A stretch of DNA of 64,000 bases. Source: Bradyrhizobium diazoefficiens. GTDB lineage: Bacteria > Pseudomonadota > Alphaproteobacteria > Rhizobiales > Xanthobacteraceae. The notes below the pieces were generated by a model that was given only the letters and a program-made list of their open reading frames with translations, made no database searches and had not been told where the DNA came from. Numbering within the stretch: position 1 is the stretch's first letter; the number at the start of each line of letters is the position of its first letter. The stretch lies in assembly GCF_018129965.1 (NCBI RefSeq), contig NZ_JAFCKW010000011.1, positions 102,955 through 166,954 of the forward strand, written 5' to 3'. Positions 1-9,339 of this stretch are shown here, piece by piece. Position numbers and translations under genes: made by a program.

Positions 1-1616
1 ATCACAAAACCTTCATACCCCTTGGCGGCGACGTCGTCGCAGATCCGACGGTAGACGCCGACACCACCGATATAGGGCATGAAGATGCGCGGCTTACCCG
101 GGATGTTGGCGCCCATGTACCAGGAACTGGCCTGCGGATAGAGCGTGCCGCTGGCAACCTCATTGACATGGGCGACCCATTTCTCCTCGGCTTCCGTGTC
201 CGCCTCCATTGTGGCGAGGCCCTGCTCGCGCATGTGGACGAGACAGTCGGCGATCCAGTCGACATGCTGCTCGATCGACACGATCATGTTCGAGAGCACC
301 GAGGGGCTGCCGGGGCCGGTGATGATGAACAGGTTGGGAAAACCCGCGCTCATCAGGCCGAGATAGGTCTTCGGGCCCTCCGCCCATTTCCGGTTCAGGG
401 TTCGCCCGCCGCGCCCACGAATGTCGATCTTCGCGACCGAGCCGGTCATGGCATCGAAGCCGGTCGCCATCACCAGTGCATCGACCTCGTGATCCCGGCC
501 TGCGACGCGCACGGCGTTCGCGGTGATCTCCTCGATCGGGTCGGCCTTGATGTCGACCAGCGAGACGTTCGGCCGGTTGAAGGTCGCGAAATAATCGGTG
601 TCGATGCAGATGCGCTTGGTGCCGATCGGGTGGCTGTTCGGCTGCAGCAGCTTGGCAGTCTCCGGATCCTTCACGATCTCGGCGATCTTGCCGCGCACGA
701 AGTCGGCGGCGGTATCGTTCGCCGCGCGTTCGAGGCCGAGATTGTTGTAGACATACATGAAGGTGAGCCCGCCGCGATCCCAGCGCGCCCTGAATTTGGC
801 ACGCCTCTCCTCCTCGCTGTCGTCGAGCGCGCCGCGATCGGGCTGCTCGGCATAAATGCCGTTGCGCGCGACCTCGCGGGCGAAACGGCGGATCTCCGGA
901 TATTTCTTGCGGAACGCATTGCGCTCCTCGTCGGTGAGCGCGCCGTTGCGGGCGGGAATGGAGAAATTCGCCGTGCGCTGAAACACGGTGAGGTGTCTCG
1001 CCTGCCCGGCAATGATGGGCGCCGACTGGATGCCCGATGATCCCGTGCCGATCAGGCCGACGCGCAGGCCGGTGAAATCGACCGGCTCGTGCGGCCAGTT
1101 GCCGGTGTGGTAGACCGGACCCTTGAAATTCTCGAGGCCCTTGATGTCTGGCTTGCGCGCATTCGACAGGCAGCCGGTGGCGAGCACGACGAACCGGGCG
1201 TCGACGGTCTTGCCGCCGGCGATCGTCACGGACCAGGTCGCCGTGCGCTCGTCGAACATAGCGCGTTCGACGCGGGTGTCGAACTGGATGTCGCGGCGCA
1301 GGTCAAACCGGTCGGCGACGTGGTTGGCGTATTGCAGGATTTCCGGCTGCGGCGCGTAGCGCTCGCTCCAATCCCATTCCTGCTGGAGCTCCTCCGAGAA
1401 CGAGTAGGAATATTGCATGCTCTCGACATCGCAGCGCGCGCCGGGATAGCGATTCCAGTACCAGGTGCCGCCAACGCCGCCGCCCTGCTCGTAGACGCGC
1501 GCCGAGAAACCAAGCCCGCGCAGGCGGTGCAGCATGTACATGCCGGCGAAGCCTGCGCCGACGACGATGACATCGTAGGCCTCGGTGGCCTGAGCCGGGC
1601 TCGATTGCACTGACAT
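1..1616 (-). CDS. Flavin-dependent monooxygenase of the Baeyer-Villiger type (C-terminus cut by window edge)
   Basis: The frame starts at the ATG at 1616 and stays open to base 1, giving about 538 residues, so only the last few residues can be missing. Seen: an FAD Rossmann motif VVGAGFAG near residues 18-25, the Baeyer-Villiger fingerprint FKGPVYHTGNWP at 164-175, and an NADPH-binding GTGSSGIQ at 190-197. This family (cyclohexanone or phenylacetone monooxygenase type) uses NADPH and O2 to insert oxygen next to a ketone carbonyl, forming an ester or lactone in the cytoplasm. It diverges from a nitronate monooxygenase across about 220 bases. The substrate cannot be read from the sequence. The family call is firm. 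Confidence 0.88.
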   Translation of the reverse strand, partial: MSVQSSPAQATEAYDVIVVGAGFAGMYMLHRLRGLGFSARVYEQGGGVGGTWYWNRYPGARCDVESMQYSYSFSEELQQEWDWSERYAPQPEILQYANHVADRFDLRRDIQFDTRVERAMFDERTATWSVTIAGGKTVDARFVVLATGCLSNARKPDIKGLENFKGPVYHTGNWPHEPVDFTGLRVGLIGTGSSGIQSAPIIAGQARHLTVFQRTANFSIPARNGALTDEERNAFRKKYPEIRRFAREVARNGIYAEQPDRGALDDSEEERRAKFRARWDRGGLTFMYVYNNLGLERAANDTAADFVRGKIAEIVKDPETAKLLQPNSHPIGTKRICIDTDYFATFNRPNVSLVDIKADPIEEITANAVRVAGRDHEVDALVMATGFDAMTGSVAKIDIRGRGGRTLNRKWAEGPKTYLGLMSAGFPNLFIITGPGSPSVLSNMIVSIEQHVDWIADCLVHMREQGLATMEADTEAEEKWVAHVNEVASGTLYPQASSWYMGANIPGKPRIFMPYIGGVGVYRRICDDVAAKGYEGFV

Positions 1617-1836
1617 CGGCTGGCGCTCCCTCGTCGTTTTGCTTTGTTGTTGATCAGCATTCTCCCAGCTCTGCCGAAGCGCAAGAGGCAAATCAGCGGG
1701 CTCCGGCCTGATAATTTTGTGCAGCGGAATGGCTCATCCCCTGCGTGACGCCTGCACGCAAGATGCGCGGCCAAATCCGGCTTGGCATCGCCGATGACGA
1801 TGGGCTAGCGTCGTCGAAGGCCGCCGGGAGAAAGCC

Positions 1837-2970
1837 ATGAAATCGCCGATCTGCGACATGCTGGGGGTAGAGTTCCCGCTGTTCGCCTTCAGCCATTGCC
1901 GCGATGTCGTGGCCGCCGTCAGCCGCGCCGGCGGCTTCGGGGTGCTCGGCGCGACCGTGCACACGCCGGATACGCTCGAACGCGAACTGAAATGGATCGA
2001 CGCGCATGTCGACGACAAGCCCTATGGCATCGACGTGCTGATCCCCGAAAACATCTCGACATCGGGCGAGAAGGACGTCACCTGGAAGAGCCTGGAAGCC
2101 CGCGTGCCGCAGGAGCACCGCAGGTACACACGCGACCTCCTGAAAAAATACGACATCGAGCTGACCACGACGGACGTGGCCGACGACCAGCCGCAGCCGT
2201 TCGACGCGAAGACGGCGCTTCAACTGCTCGAAGTCGCCTTCAATCATCCGATCCGCCTGATCGCCAATGCGCTCGGCGTGCCGCCCAAGGCGATGATCGA
2301 GATGGGCAAGACGCACGGCGTGCCGGTCGCGGCACTCGTCGGCGCCAAGGAGCATGCGCTGCGCCAGGTCGCCGCCGGCGTCGACATCCTCGTGGTGCAG
2401 GGCACCGAAGCCGGCGGCCATTGCGGCGAGGTCTCGACCCTGGTGCTGGTGCCGGAGGTGATCAAGGCGATCAGAAAGATCCGCGACGTGCCGGTGCTGG
2501 CGGCCGGCGGCATCATGACCGGCAAACAGATGGCCGCGTGCATGGCGATGGGCGCGGCCGGCGCCTGGACCGGTTCGGTGTGGCTCGCCACCGTCGAGGC
2601 CGAGACCAGCGAGATCTTTCGCGAGAAGATGATCGCCGCCTCCTCCCGCGATGCGATCCGCTCGAAGGGCCGCACCGGAAAGCCGGCGCGGCAGCTCCGC
2701 TCGGTCTGGACCGATGCCTGGGACCGCGCACCGGAGAGCCCGGGCGCGCTGCCGATGCCGCTGCAGAGCATCATCAGCCGTGATGCGTTCAACGCGATCG
2801 ATCGCGCGGCCGCAGGCGGCAACGCCAGAGCACGTGACCTCGTCAGCTATTTCGTCGGCCAGGGCGTCGGGCTGATCGACAGCGTGAAGTCGGCCGGCGC
2901 CGTGGTGCAGGAGTTCAAGGAAGACTTTGCCGAAGCCGTCGAGCACATGAATGCGCTGTTGGCGGATTAG
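1837..2970 (+). CDS. Nitronate monooxygenase (2-nitropropane dioxygenase family)
   Basis: A 377-residue FMN TIM-barrel protein. It shows the N-terminal family pattern with an early AGGFGVLGA, the TEAGGHCGE segment that carries the family's catalytic histidine, and a phosphate-binding GGIMTGKQMAACMAMGA segment. Family members oxidise alkyl nitronates, such as propionate 3-nitronate made by plants, with O2 via FMN. It diverges from the Baeyer-Villiger-type enzyme and precedes a thiolase-like gene on the same strand after 182 bases, so all three may belong to one detoxification or degradation unit (inference). The length is slightly above the classic bacterial enzyme. The C-terminal third resembles the acyl-CoA-associated members, so a different electron donor or substrate is possible. 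Confidence 0.85.
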   Translation: MKSPICDMLGVEFPLFAFSHCRDVVAAVSRAGGFGVLGATVHTPDTLERELKWIDAHVDDKPYGIDVLIPENISTSGEKDVTWKSLEARVPQEHRRYTRDLLKKYDIELTTTDVADDQPQPFDAKTALQLLEVAFNHPIRLIANALGVPPKAMIEMGKTHGVPVAALVGAKEHALRQVAAGVDILVVQGTEAGGHCGEVSTLVLVPEVIKAIRKIRDVPVLAAGGIMTGKQMAACMAMGAAGAWTGSVWLATVEAETSEIFREKMIAASSRDAIRSKGRTGKPARQLRSVWTDAWDRAPESPGALPMPLQSIISRDAFNAIDRAAAGGNARARDLVSYFVGQGVGLIDSVKSAGAVVQEFKEDFAEAVEHMNALLAD

Positions 2971-3152
2971 TTGTCCGTGGCCGGTGTCGTGCCCATAACT
3001 CATCCTTCGAGGCTCGCTCATCGGCGCGATGCGCCTCCGAGCGAGCACCTCAGAATGCCGCGTTACCCGTAGCCGTAACCCTGAGGCGGCCGCTTGTTCA
3101 GCGGCCCCCGAAGGGCGACGGCGTGCCAATCTCAAACGTGAAACAAGAAGAC
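2971..3152. repeat. Degenerate palindromic repeat in the gap before the thiolase-like gene
   Basis: The 182-base gap holds a decayed copy of the element also seen at 22411-22503 and 53878-53976. CATCCTTCGAGGC near 3002 is followed by GCACCTCAGAATG near 3048 and a second GAGGC/CCCGAAGGG portion near 3090-3115. The arms match imperfectly. It may act as an attenuator or RNA-stability element between the two genes, but nothing here proves a function. Confidence 0.4.
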
Positions 3153-4661
3153 ATGACCAGCATTCCAGAAGACCGCATTCCCGTCATCGTCGGCATCGGC
3201 GAGATCGTCGACCGCCCCAAGGAGATCACCGAGGGCCTCGAGCCGCTCGACCTGCTCGAACAGGCCTTGCGTCGCGCCGAAGCCGACGCGGGCGCAAAGC
3301 TGCTCGGCGAGGTGCAGTCGCTCGACGTGGTCAATTTCCTGAGCTGGCGCTATCGCGATCCGGAAAAGCTTTTGGCGCAGCGCCTCGGCGTGACGCCGGC
3401 GCATTGCTATTACGGCCCGGTCGGCGGCGAGAGCCCGATCCGCTATATCCACGAGGCGGCCAAGCGCATCGCGCGCGGCGAATGCACCGTCGCGGCGGTG
3501 TGCGGCGCGGAGGCGCAGTCGACCGCAACCAAGGCCGAGCGCGCGGGCGCCAAGCTGCCATGGACACCGTTCGCCCATGACGTCGAGGAGCCCAAGCGCG
3601 GCGCCGCGTTTCAGAAACCGCTGGCGGTGACGCTCGGCGTGTTTCGCCCCGTTACCGTCTACCCGTTCTACGAGACGGCCTCCTCCGCGCATTGGGGCCA
3701 GACGCCGCGCGAGGCGATGGCCGAGTCAGGGACGCTGTGGTCGCGCTACTCCGAGGCCGCCGCACAAAATCCCAACGCCTGGCTGAAGCGGCGCTACGCG
3801 CCGGACGAGATCACGACGCCTACGGCGGACAATCGCCTGATCGCCTGGCCCTACAACAAGCTGATGGTCGCCAATCCCAGCGTCAACATGGGCGGCGCGC
3901 TGCTGCTGACCAGCCTCGCCAAGGCGCGCGCGGCCGGCATTGCCGAAGACAGACTGGTCTATCCGCTCGGCGGCGCATCGGCGGAGGAGCCGCGCGACTA
4001 TCTGTTGCGCGACCAGTTCTACGAGAGCCACCCGCAGAATGCGGTGCTGAAATCGGTCATGGATCTGGCCGGCGGCGACGGCAGCAAGTTCGATGCGATC
4101 GAACTCTATAGCTGCTTTCCCTGCGTGCCGAAGATGGCGCGGCGCACGCTGGGCCTTGGCGCGGACGTGCAGCCGACCGTGACCGGCGGCCTCACCTTCT
4201 TCGGCGCGCCACTCAATACCTACATGACGCATGCGGCCTGCGCGATGGTGCGGCGTGTGCGCGAGGGCGCGAAGCTGGGCCTGCTTTATGGACAAGGCGG
4301 CTTCGTCACCAAGCATCATGCCCTGGTGGTGTCGAAGACCCCGCCACGCGAGGCGCTGGTGCAGGACACCAGCGTGCAGGCTGAAGCGGATCGCAACAAA
4401 CGGATGGTGCCGGAGTTCGTGACGGAGCCATCGGGCAAAGGCAAGGTCGAGAGCTTCACCGTACTCTATGGCCGAGGCGGCGATGTCGAGCACGGCGTGG
4501 TGATGCTGCGGACGCAGGACGACCGGCGCACGCTGGCGCGGATTCCGGCGAGCGACAGCGCGACACTGGCGCATCTCTTGAACATGGACCGAACGCCGGT
4601 CGGCTCGCTCGGCGAGATCATGATCGCCGCCGATGGCGTGCCGGAGTGGCGGGCGGCGTAG
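3153..4661 (+). CDS. Thiolase-like protein, TLP1 type, with altered active site
   Basis: The ATG at 3153 follows an AAGAAG ribosome-binding site and gives 502 residues; an upstream in-frame GTG at 3123 is less likely. The body has the thiolase fold pattern (a VVNFLSWRY strand, an AAVCGAEAQS strand, and DAIELYSCFPCVPKMA where thiolases carry NEAF). The nucleophilic-cysteine region reads GPVGGESPI instead of CxSG, and the GHP motif near the C-terminus reads GAP. About 100 extra C-terminal residues follow, like the added domain of mycobacterial type-1 thiolase-like proteins. A normal acyl-CoA thiolase reaction is therefore doubtful; acyl-CoA binding or an esterase-like role is possible. Annotation pipelines usually call it acetyl-CoA acetyltransferase. 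Confidence 0.75.
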   Translation: MTSIPEDRIPVIVGIGEIVDRPKEITEGLEPLDLLEQALRRAEADAGAKLLGEVQSLDVVNFLSWRYRDPEKLLAQRLGVTPAHCYYGPVGGESPIRYIHEAAKRIARGECTVAAVCGAEAQSTATKAERAGAKLPWTPFAHDVEEPKRGAAFQKPLAVTLGVFRPVTVYPFYETASSAHWGQTPREAMAESGTLWSRYSEAAAQNPNAWLKRRYAPDEITTPTADNRLIAWPYNKLMVANPSVNMGGALLLTSLAKARAAGIAEDRLVYPLGGASAEEPRDYLLRDQFYESHPQNAVLKSVMDLAGGDGSKFDAIELYSCFPCVPKMARRTLGLGADVQPTVTGGLTFFGAPLNTYMTHAACAMVRRVREGAKLGLLYGQGGFVTKHHALVVSKTPPREALVQDTSVQAEADRNKRMVPEFVTEPSGKGKVESFTVLYGRGGDVEHGVVMLRTQDDRRTLARIPASDSATLAHLLNMDRTPVGSLGEIMIAADGVPEWRAA

Positions 4662-4667
4662 CTCTCG

Positions 4668-4764
4668 TAGGGTGGGCAAAGGCGCTCTTGCGCCGTGCCC
4701 ACCAAATCTTCTCGCAATCGCTTCAAATGGTGGGCACGCTTCGCTTCGCTTTGCCCACCCTACG
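4668..4764. repeat. Palindromic intergenic repeat between convergent genes
   Basis: GTAGGGTGGGCAAA at about 4667-4680 is the inverted complement of TTTGCCCACCCTAC ending at about 4764. Inside lie two further arms, CGCCGTGCCCACC and GGTGGGCACGCTTCG. Nested inverted repeats of this type recur in Bradyrhizobium-like genomes (recognition, not searched). It lies between the stops of the thiolase-like gene and the RND adaptor and could form a hairpin ending both transcripts. Confidence 0.7.
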
Positions 4765-4772
4765 GAACCGCC

Positions 4773-5969
4773 CTAGCTCTTCGGCGGCTGCTTCTCGGAT
4801 GCCGTCGCCGGCTTGCCCCCGGCGCCGACGACGCGCACCGGATCGCCGTCGGAGAGGCCATCCGGCGGAGCGGTGATGACGCGGTCGTCTGCTGCAATGC
4901 CCGAGGCGAGCTCGATCTCACGCCCGAGATCGCGGGCGATGGTCACGGGCTTGAACAGCACCTTGTCGTCAGCGCCGACGGTGGCGACGCGCAGGCCGCT
5001 GCCGTTGAAAATGAGAGCGCTGGCGGGAATGCTGAGCGGCGCGGTGTCGCGCTGCAGATTGAGCCTCACACTGGCATAACCGCCGGGCATCAGCTCGCCG
5101 CTCGCATTGTCGAGCCCGAGCTGCATGCGCGTCGTGCCGGAAGCCACATCCACGGACTGGGAGGAGGCCTCCACCGTCGCCTGAAACGTCTTGTTCGGAT
5201 AATCCGGCATCACGAGGGTCGCCGTGGCGCCGATCTTGATCGCCGGCACGTAGTTCTGGGGAACGTTGACGTAGACGCGCAGCTTGGTGATGTCCGAGAC
5301 CACGAACATCGCCGGGCCCGAGCCGCCGCCCGCATTGATCAGCGCACCGACGTCGGTGTCGCGCGCCGTGACCACGCCATCGAACGGCACGGTGATCTTC
5401 TTGTAGCCGGCGAGCGCTTCCAGCCGTTCGACATTGGCCTGTCCGGAGTGGACAGCGGCGTTCTTGTTGGAGAGGTCCGCGGTGCGCTCGTCGATCTCCT
5501 GCGCGGAGACGAAGTTGGAGGCGACCAGCGTCTTGCGCCGGTTCAGCGTGGCCTCCGACAGCCTGGCGCTGGCCTGCTGGCTCGCGAGGTCGGCGCGGGC
5601 TTGCAAGAGTTGCTGGTCGAGATCGGGCGCCTCGATCTCGGCGATGACCTGCCCGGCCTTGACGCGCGCGCCAATGTCGGCGCTCCAGCTTTTCAGGTAG
5701 CCGGAGACGCGTGCGAAGATCGGCGCACGGTAATAGGCTTCGAGCCGGCCCGGCAGGTCGATGGTGGCGCTGCGCGCCTTGGCATTAGGCAGGGCCACCG
5801 CGACGCTGGGAATGGCCTGGTCGTCGGTCCATTCCTTCAGCTTCGAGCCCTGCTCCTCGCGCGCCCGAATGCCGGTGCCGACGATAAGGCCTGCCGCGAT
5901 CAGCGCCACCACGCCGAAGATGCTCAGTTTCCGGTGCGACACCGGCGAGCGGGGTTCAGTGGGCGACAT
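4773..5969 (-). CDS. RND efflux periplasmic adaptor (HlyD/membrane-fusion family)
   Basis: Starting at the ATG at 5969 the protein has 398 residues. An N-terminal membrane anchor (LSIFGVVALIAAGLIVGTGI) is followed by the lipoyl half-motif RVSGYLKSWSADIGARVKAGQ, a coiled-coil hairpin rich in Ala, Gln and Leu, the second lipoyl half (KITVPFDGVVTARDTDVG), and beta-barrel domains. Family role: it bridges the inner-membrane RND pump to an outer-membrane channel. The start overlaps the 3' end of the pump gene by 14 bases, so the two are translated together. The longer reading frame (to 6041) lies inside the pump gene and is unlikely. No outer-membrane factor lies nearby. The substrate is unknown. 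Confidence 0.9.
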   Translation of the reverse strand: MSPTEPRSPVSHRKLSIFGVVALIAAGLIVGTGIRAREEQGSKLKEWTDDQAIPSVAVALPNAKARSATIDLPGRLEAYYRAPIFARVSGYLKSWSADIGARVKAGQVIAEIEAPDLDQQLLQARADLASQQASARLSEATLNRRKTLVASNFVSAQEIDERTADLSNKNAAVHSGQANVERLEALAGYKKITVPFDGVVTARDTDVGALINAGGGSGPAMFVVSDITKLRVYVNVPQNYVPAIKIGATATLVMPDYPNKTFQATVEASSQSVDVASGTTRMQLGLDNASGELMPGGYASVRLNLQRDTAPLSIPASALIFNGSGLRVATVGADDKVLFKPVTIARDLGREIELASGIAADDRVITAPPDGLSDGDPVRVVGAGGKPATASEKQPPKS

Positions 5970-8900
5970 GCGCGGACTCCAATGGGGCGGCGGCTCTGGC
6001 GCCCCGTTTCTTGTGTACCATACTGAAAACCACGGGAACAAACATCAGCGTGGCGAAGGTTGCAAAGATCAGGCCGCCGATCACGGCGCGGCCAAGCGGC
6101 GCGTTCTGCTCGCCGCCCTCGCCCAGCCCGAGTGCCATCGGCGCCATGCCGATGATCATGGCGAGCGCAGTCATCAGCACCGGGCGGAACCGGACGAAGC
6201 CGGCTTCGAGCGCGGCCGCGACGGGATCGCCGAGTTCCTCGTAGCGCTCGCGGGCGAAGGAGATCACCAGCACGCTGTTGGCGGTGGCGACGCCCATGCA
6301 CATGATCGCGCCGGTGAGCGCCGGCACCGACAGCGTGGTCTGCGTCGTGAACAGCATCCAGACGATGCCGGCGAGGGCCGCCGGCAGCGCGGTGATGATC
6401 ACGAACGGATCCGACCAGGACTGGAAGTTCACGACGATCAGCAGATAGATCAGCACGACTGCGCCGAGCAGGCCGAACAGCAGGCCGGTGAAGGCACTGT
6501 TCATGGTCTGCACCTGGCCGAGCAGCGCGACGGAAGAGCCCTTCGGCACGTCCTTGGCGGTGTCGGCGATGAGCTGGCGGATGTCGGCGGCGACGGCGCC
6601 GAGATCACGGCCGGACGTCGTCGCGAAGATCTGCACCAGCGTCTGAATGTCGTATTGCGACACCACCGCGCTCGACGTCGAGCGCTTGATGTCGGCGATG
6701 CCGCCGAGGATCGGCGACTGCGAATTGCCCGCGGCCGTGATCGGCAGCGTCTGCAGCGCGCTGAGGGAATCGATCTGGTATTGCGGCGTCTGCATCACGA
6801 TCGAATAGGACACGCCGTTGTCCGGGTTGAGATAATAGGTTGGCGCCACCTGCGAGGAGCCGGCGAGGTTGACCACGAGGCTGTTGGTGACGTCACGCTC
6901 GGTCAGGCCGACATATTGCGCGCGGGTACGGTCGACATCGATGTTGAAGGTCGGATTGTTCGGTGATTGCTGGATGCGCGCATCGGCGATTCCGGGAATC
7001 CTGCGCACCTTGGCCAGCAGGCTGTTGGCGTAGGCAAAGTTGCCTGCAATGTTGGCGCCCCGGATTTGCAGGTCGATCGGCGCCGGCGCGCCAAAGTTCA
7101 GGATCTGGCTGACGATGTCGGCCGGCAGGAAGGAGAAGCTGACGCCCGGGAACAGACGGGGCAGCTGCTCGCGCAGCACCTTCACATGCTCCTCGGTCGG
7201 CTTGTGACCTTCCTTCAGCTTGATCTGGATGTCGCCGTCCTGCGGGCCGATCACGCCGGTGTTGTTGTAAGTCATGTTGATGCCGGAAATCGGCATGCCG
7301 ATGTTGTCGGTCAGAGTTTCGATCTCGCCCGGAATCAGCTTGCGGACCGCCTTCTGCACGTCGGCGAGCTGATTGGCGGTCTCTTCCACGCGGGTACCGA
7401 CCTGGGTGCGGACATGCATCAGGATATTGCCGGCATCGACCGCGGGGAAGAAGTTGCGTCCGAGGGAAGGCACCAGCGCAAAGGACGCGCCGACCACGCA
7501 AAGGAATCCGATCACGAACATCGCGCGGTGCGCAAGCGCGAGCCCGAGGAAGTCACGGTAGCCACCGCGGATCCGCTCGAACCGGCCCTCGAAACCGCGC
7601 TGGAGCAGCACCAGCGGATTGCGCGACTTCGGCGGCTCGCCTTCGTGATGGACATGCGGCTGCAACAGGTAATTCGCCATGGTCGGAACCAGCGTGCGCG
7701 ACAGGATGAACGACCACAGCATGGCGAACATCACCGCCTCCGCCATCGGCACGAACAGGAAGCGCGCAACGCCGCTGAGGAAGAACATCGGCACGAACAC
7801 GATGCAGATGCAGAGCAGCGAGACGAAGGCCGGCGTCACGATCTGGTTGGCGCCGTCGAGGATCGACTGTTCGACCGGCTTGCCCTGCTCCAGGTGATAG
7901 TTGATGTTCTCGATGGTGACCGTGGCGTCGTCGACGAGGATGCCGACCGCCAGCGCAAGGCCGCCGAGCGTCATGATGTTCAGCGTCTCGCCGATCGCCG
8001 AGAGCATGATGATCGCGCCGAGGACGGAGAGCGGGATCGACACCGCGATGATGACGGTCGAGCGCCAGCTGCCGAGGAACAGCAGGATCATGACGCTGGT
8101 GAGCAGCGCCGCGATCACGCCTTCGAACGCGACGCCCTGGATCGCGCCGCGAACGAACACCGACTGGTCGCCGATGAAGCCGATCTTCAGGGCGTCGGGC
8201 AGTTGGTCCTTGACGTCGATGACCTTCTGCTTGATGCCCGCGATGATGTCGAGCGTCGAGGTCGCGCCCGCCTTCAGCACCATCATCAGCACCGATCGGT
8301 TGCCGTCGACATGGACAATGTTGGTCTGCGGCGGATTGCCGTCGCGCACGGTCGCGACGTCGCGCACATAGACCATGGCGCCGTTGACGGTCTTGATCGG
8401 CAGATTGCCGAGTTCCTCGATCCTGAGCGGCGAGTTGTTGAGCTGGATGTTGTATTCGAACTGGCCGATTTTCTGGGTGCCGACCGGCGTGATCAGGTTT
8501 TGCGCCGCCAGCGCATTGGCGACGTCCTGGCCGGACAGGCCGCGGGCCTGCAGCGCGGTCGGGTCGAGGTCGATCTGGATCTGGCGCTGCTTGCCGCCGA
8601 ACGGATACGGGATGGCCGCGCCGGGCACGGTGACCAGCGGGGTGCGCAGATTGTTGATGCCGATGTCGGCGAGGTTCTGCTCGGTCAGTCCTTCGCCCGA
8701 TAACGCCACCTGGATGATCGGTACCGTCGAGGCGGAGTAATTCAGGATCAATGGCGGCGTCGCGCCGGGCGGCAGCTGTTTCAGCAGCGTCTGCGAGATC
8801 GCGGTGACCTGGGCATTTGCGGTGCGGATGTCGACCGTCGGCTGGAAGAAGATCTTGACGATGCCGAAGCCGTTATAGGAGTTGGCGACGATGTGTTCGA

Positions 8901-9135
8901 TGTCGTTGACCGTCGTCGTCAGCGAGCGCTGGAACGGCGTGGTTATGCGGCCCGACATCTGGTCCGGCGGCAGGCCGGTGTACTGCCAGACCACGCCGAT
9001 CACGGGGATGCGTATCTCGGGAAAGATATCCGTCGGTGTCCGCAGCGCCGCCAGCGGTCCGATAATCAGGAGCAGGAGCGCGAGCACGACAAACGTGTAG
9101 GGCCGGCTCAGGGCAATGCGAACCAGAGCAATCAT
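5956..9135 (-). CDS. RND-family efflux pump, inner-membrane permease
   Basis: A 1059-residue proton-driven pump from the ATG at 9135; a GTG at 9171 would add 12 residues. The N-terminus MIALVRIALSRPYTFVVLA starts the first of twelve membrane spans, and two large periplasmic loops follow the first and seventh. The family motif GILVDDATVTIEN in the fourth span carries the paired aspartates of the proton relay. The C-terminal repeat of the fold is complete, ending shortly after FATLMFVPVVFSMV. It is transcribed before its adaptor and overlaps it. AcrB/MdtB-like multidrug export is most likely. No dedicated regulator is adjacent. Confidence 0.92.
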   Translation of the reverse strand: MIALVRIALSRPYTFVVLALLLLIIGPLAALRTPTDIFPEIRIPVIGVVWQYTGLPPDQMSGRITTPFQRSLTTTVNDIEHIVANSYNGFGIVKIFFQPTVDIRTANAQVTAISQTLLKQLPPGATPPLILNYSASTVPIIQVALSGEGLTEQNLADIGINNLRTPLVTVPGAAIPYPFGGKQRQIQIDLDPTALQARGLSGQDVANALAAQNLITPVGTQKIGQFEYNIQLNNSPLRIEELGNLPIKTVNGAMVYVRDVATVRDGNPPQTNIVHVDGNRSVLMMVLKAGATSTLDIIAGIKQKVIDVKDQLPDALKIGFIGDQSVFVRGAIQGVAFEGVIAALLTSVMILLFLGSWRSTVIIAVSIPLSVLGAIIMLSAIGETLNIMTLGGLALAVGILVDDATVTIENINYHLEQGKPVEQSILDGANQIVTPAFVSLLCICIVFVPMFFLSGVARFLFVPMAEAVMFAMLWSFILSRTLVPTMANYLLQPHVHHEGEPPKSRNPLVLLQRGFEGRFERIRGGYRDFLGLALAHRAMFVIGFLCVVGASFALVPSLGRNFFPAVDAGNILMHVRTQVGTRVEETANQLADVQKAVRKLIPGEIETLTDNIGMPISGINMTYNNTGVIGPQDGDIQIKLKEGHKPTEEHVKVLREQLPRLFPGVSFSFLPADIVSQILNFGAPAPIDLQIRGANIAGNFAYANSLLAKVRRIPGIADARIQQSPNNPTFNIDVDRTRAQYVGLTERDVTNSLVVNLAGSSQVAPTYYLNPDNGVSYSIVMQTPQYQIDSLSALQTLPITAAGNSQSPILGGIADIKRSTSSAVVSQYDIQTLVQIFATTSGRDLGAVAADIRQLIADTAKDVPKGSSVALLGQVQTMNSAFTGLLFGLLGAVVLIYLLIVVNFQSWSDPFVIITALPAALAGIVWMLFTTQTTLSVPALTGAIMCMGVATANSVLVISFARERYEELGDPVAAALEAGFVRFRPVLMTALAMIIGMAPMALGLGEGGEQNAPLGRAVIGGLIFATFATLMFVPVVFSMVHKKRGARAAAPLESAHVAH

Positions 9136-9339
9136 TCGTCGGGTAATTCCAAATCCAGGGACCGCGAACACGCGTTCGCGGGTTCCCAGATTGATTACCC
9201 GAACACCGCCGAAATGGCCAACGGCAGCGCGTCACGCGCGGTCAATTCCCTGCTATTGCACGGCGAAATCGCATTCCAGATATGCGCCACCTTCCGAAGC
9301 GCCGTGTCGCGCGCGAGGAAGGGCCCTGCGCCCTTGAGC

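Noticed and set aside
6967..8703. Long plus-strand open frame (578 codons) across the RND pump gene
   Set aside because: It is antisense to a clear 1059-residue RND pump; the product is rich in Arg/His/Asp with no domain, the usual shadow of GC-rich coding DNA.
9300..9336. Short GC-rich hairpin after the PAS chemoreceptor
   Set aside because: AAGGGC and GCCCTT can pair, but no T-run follows on the minus strand, so it was not called a terminator.
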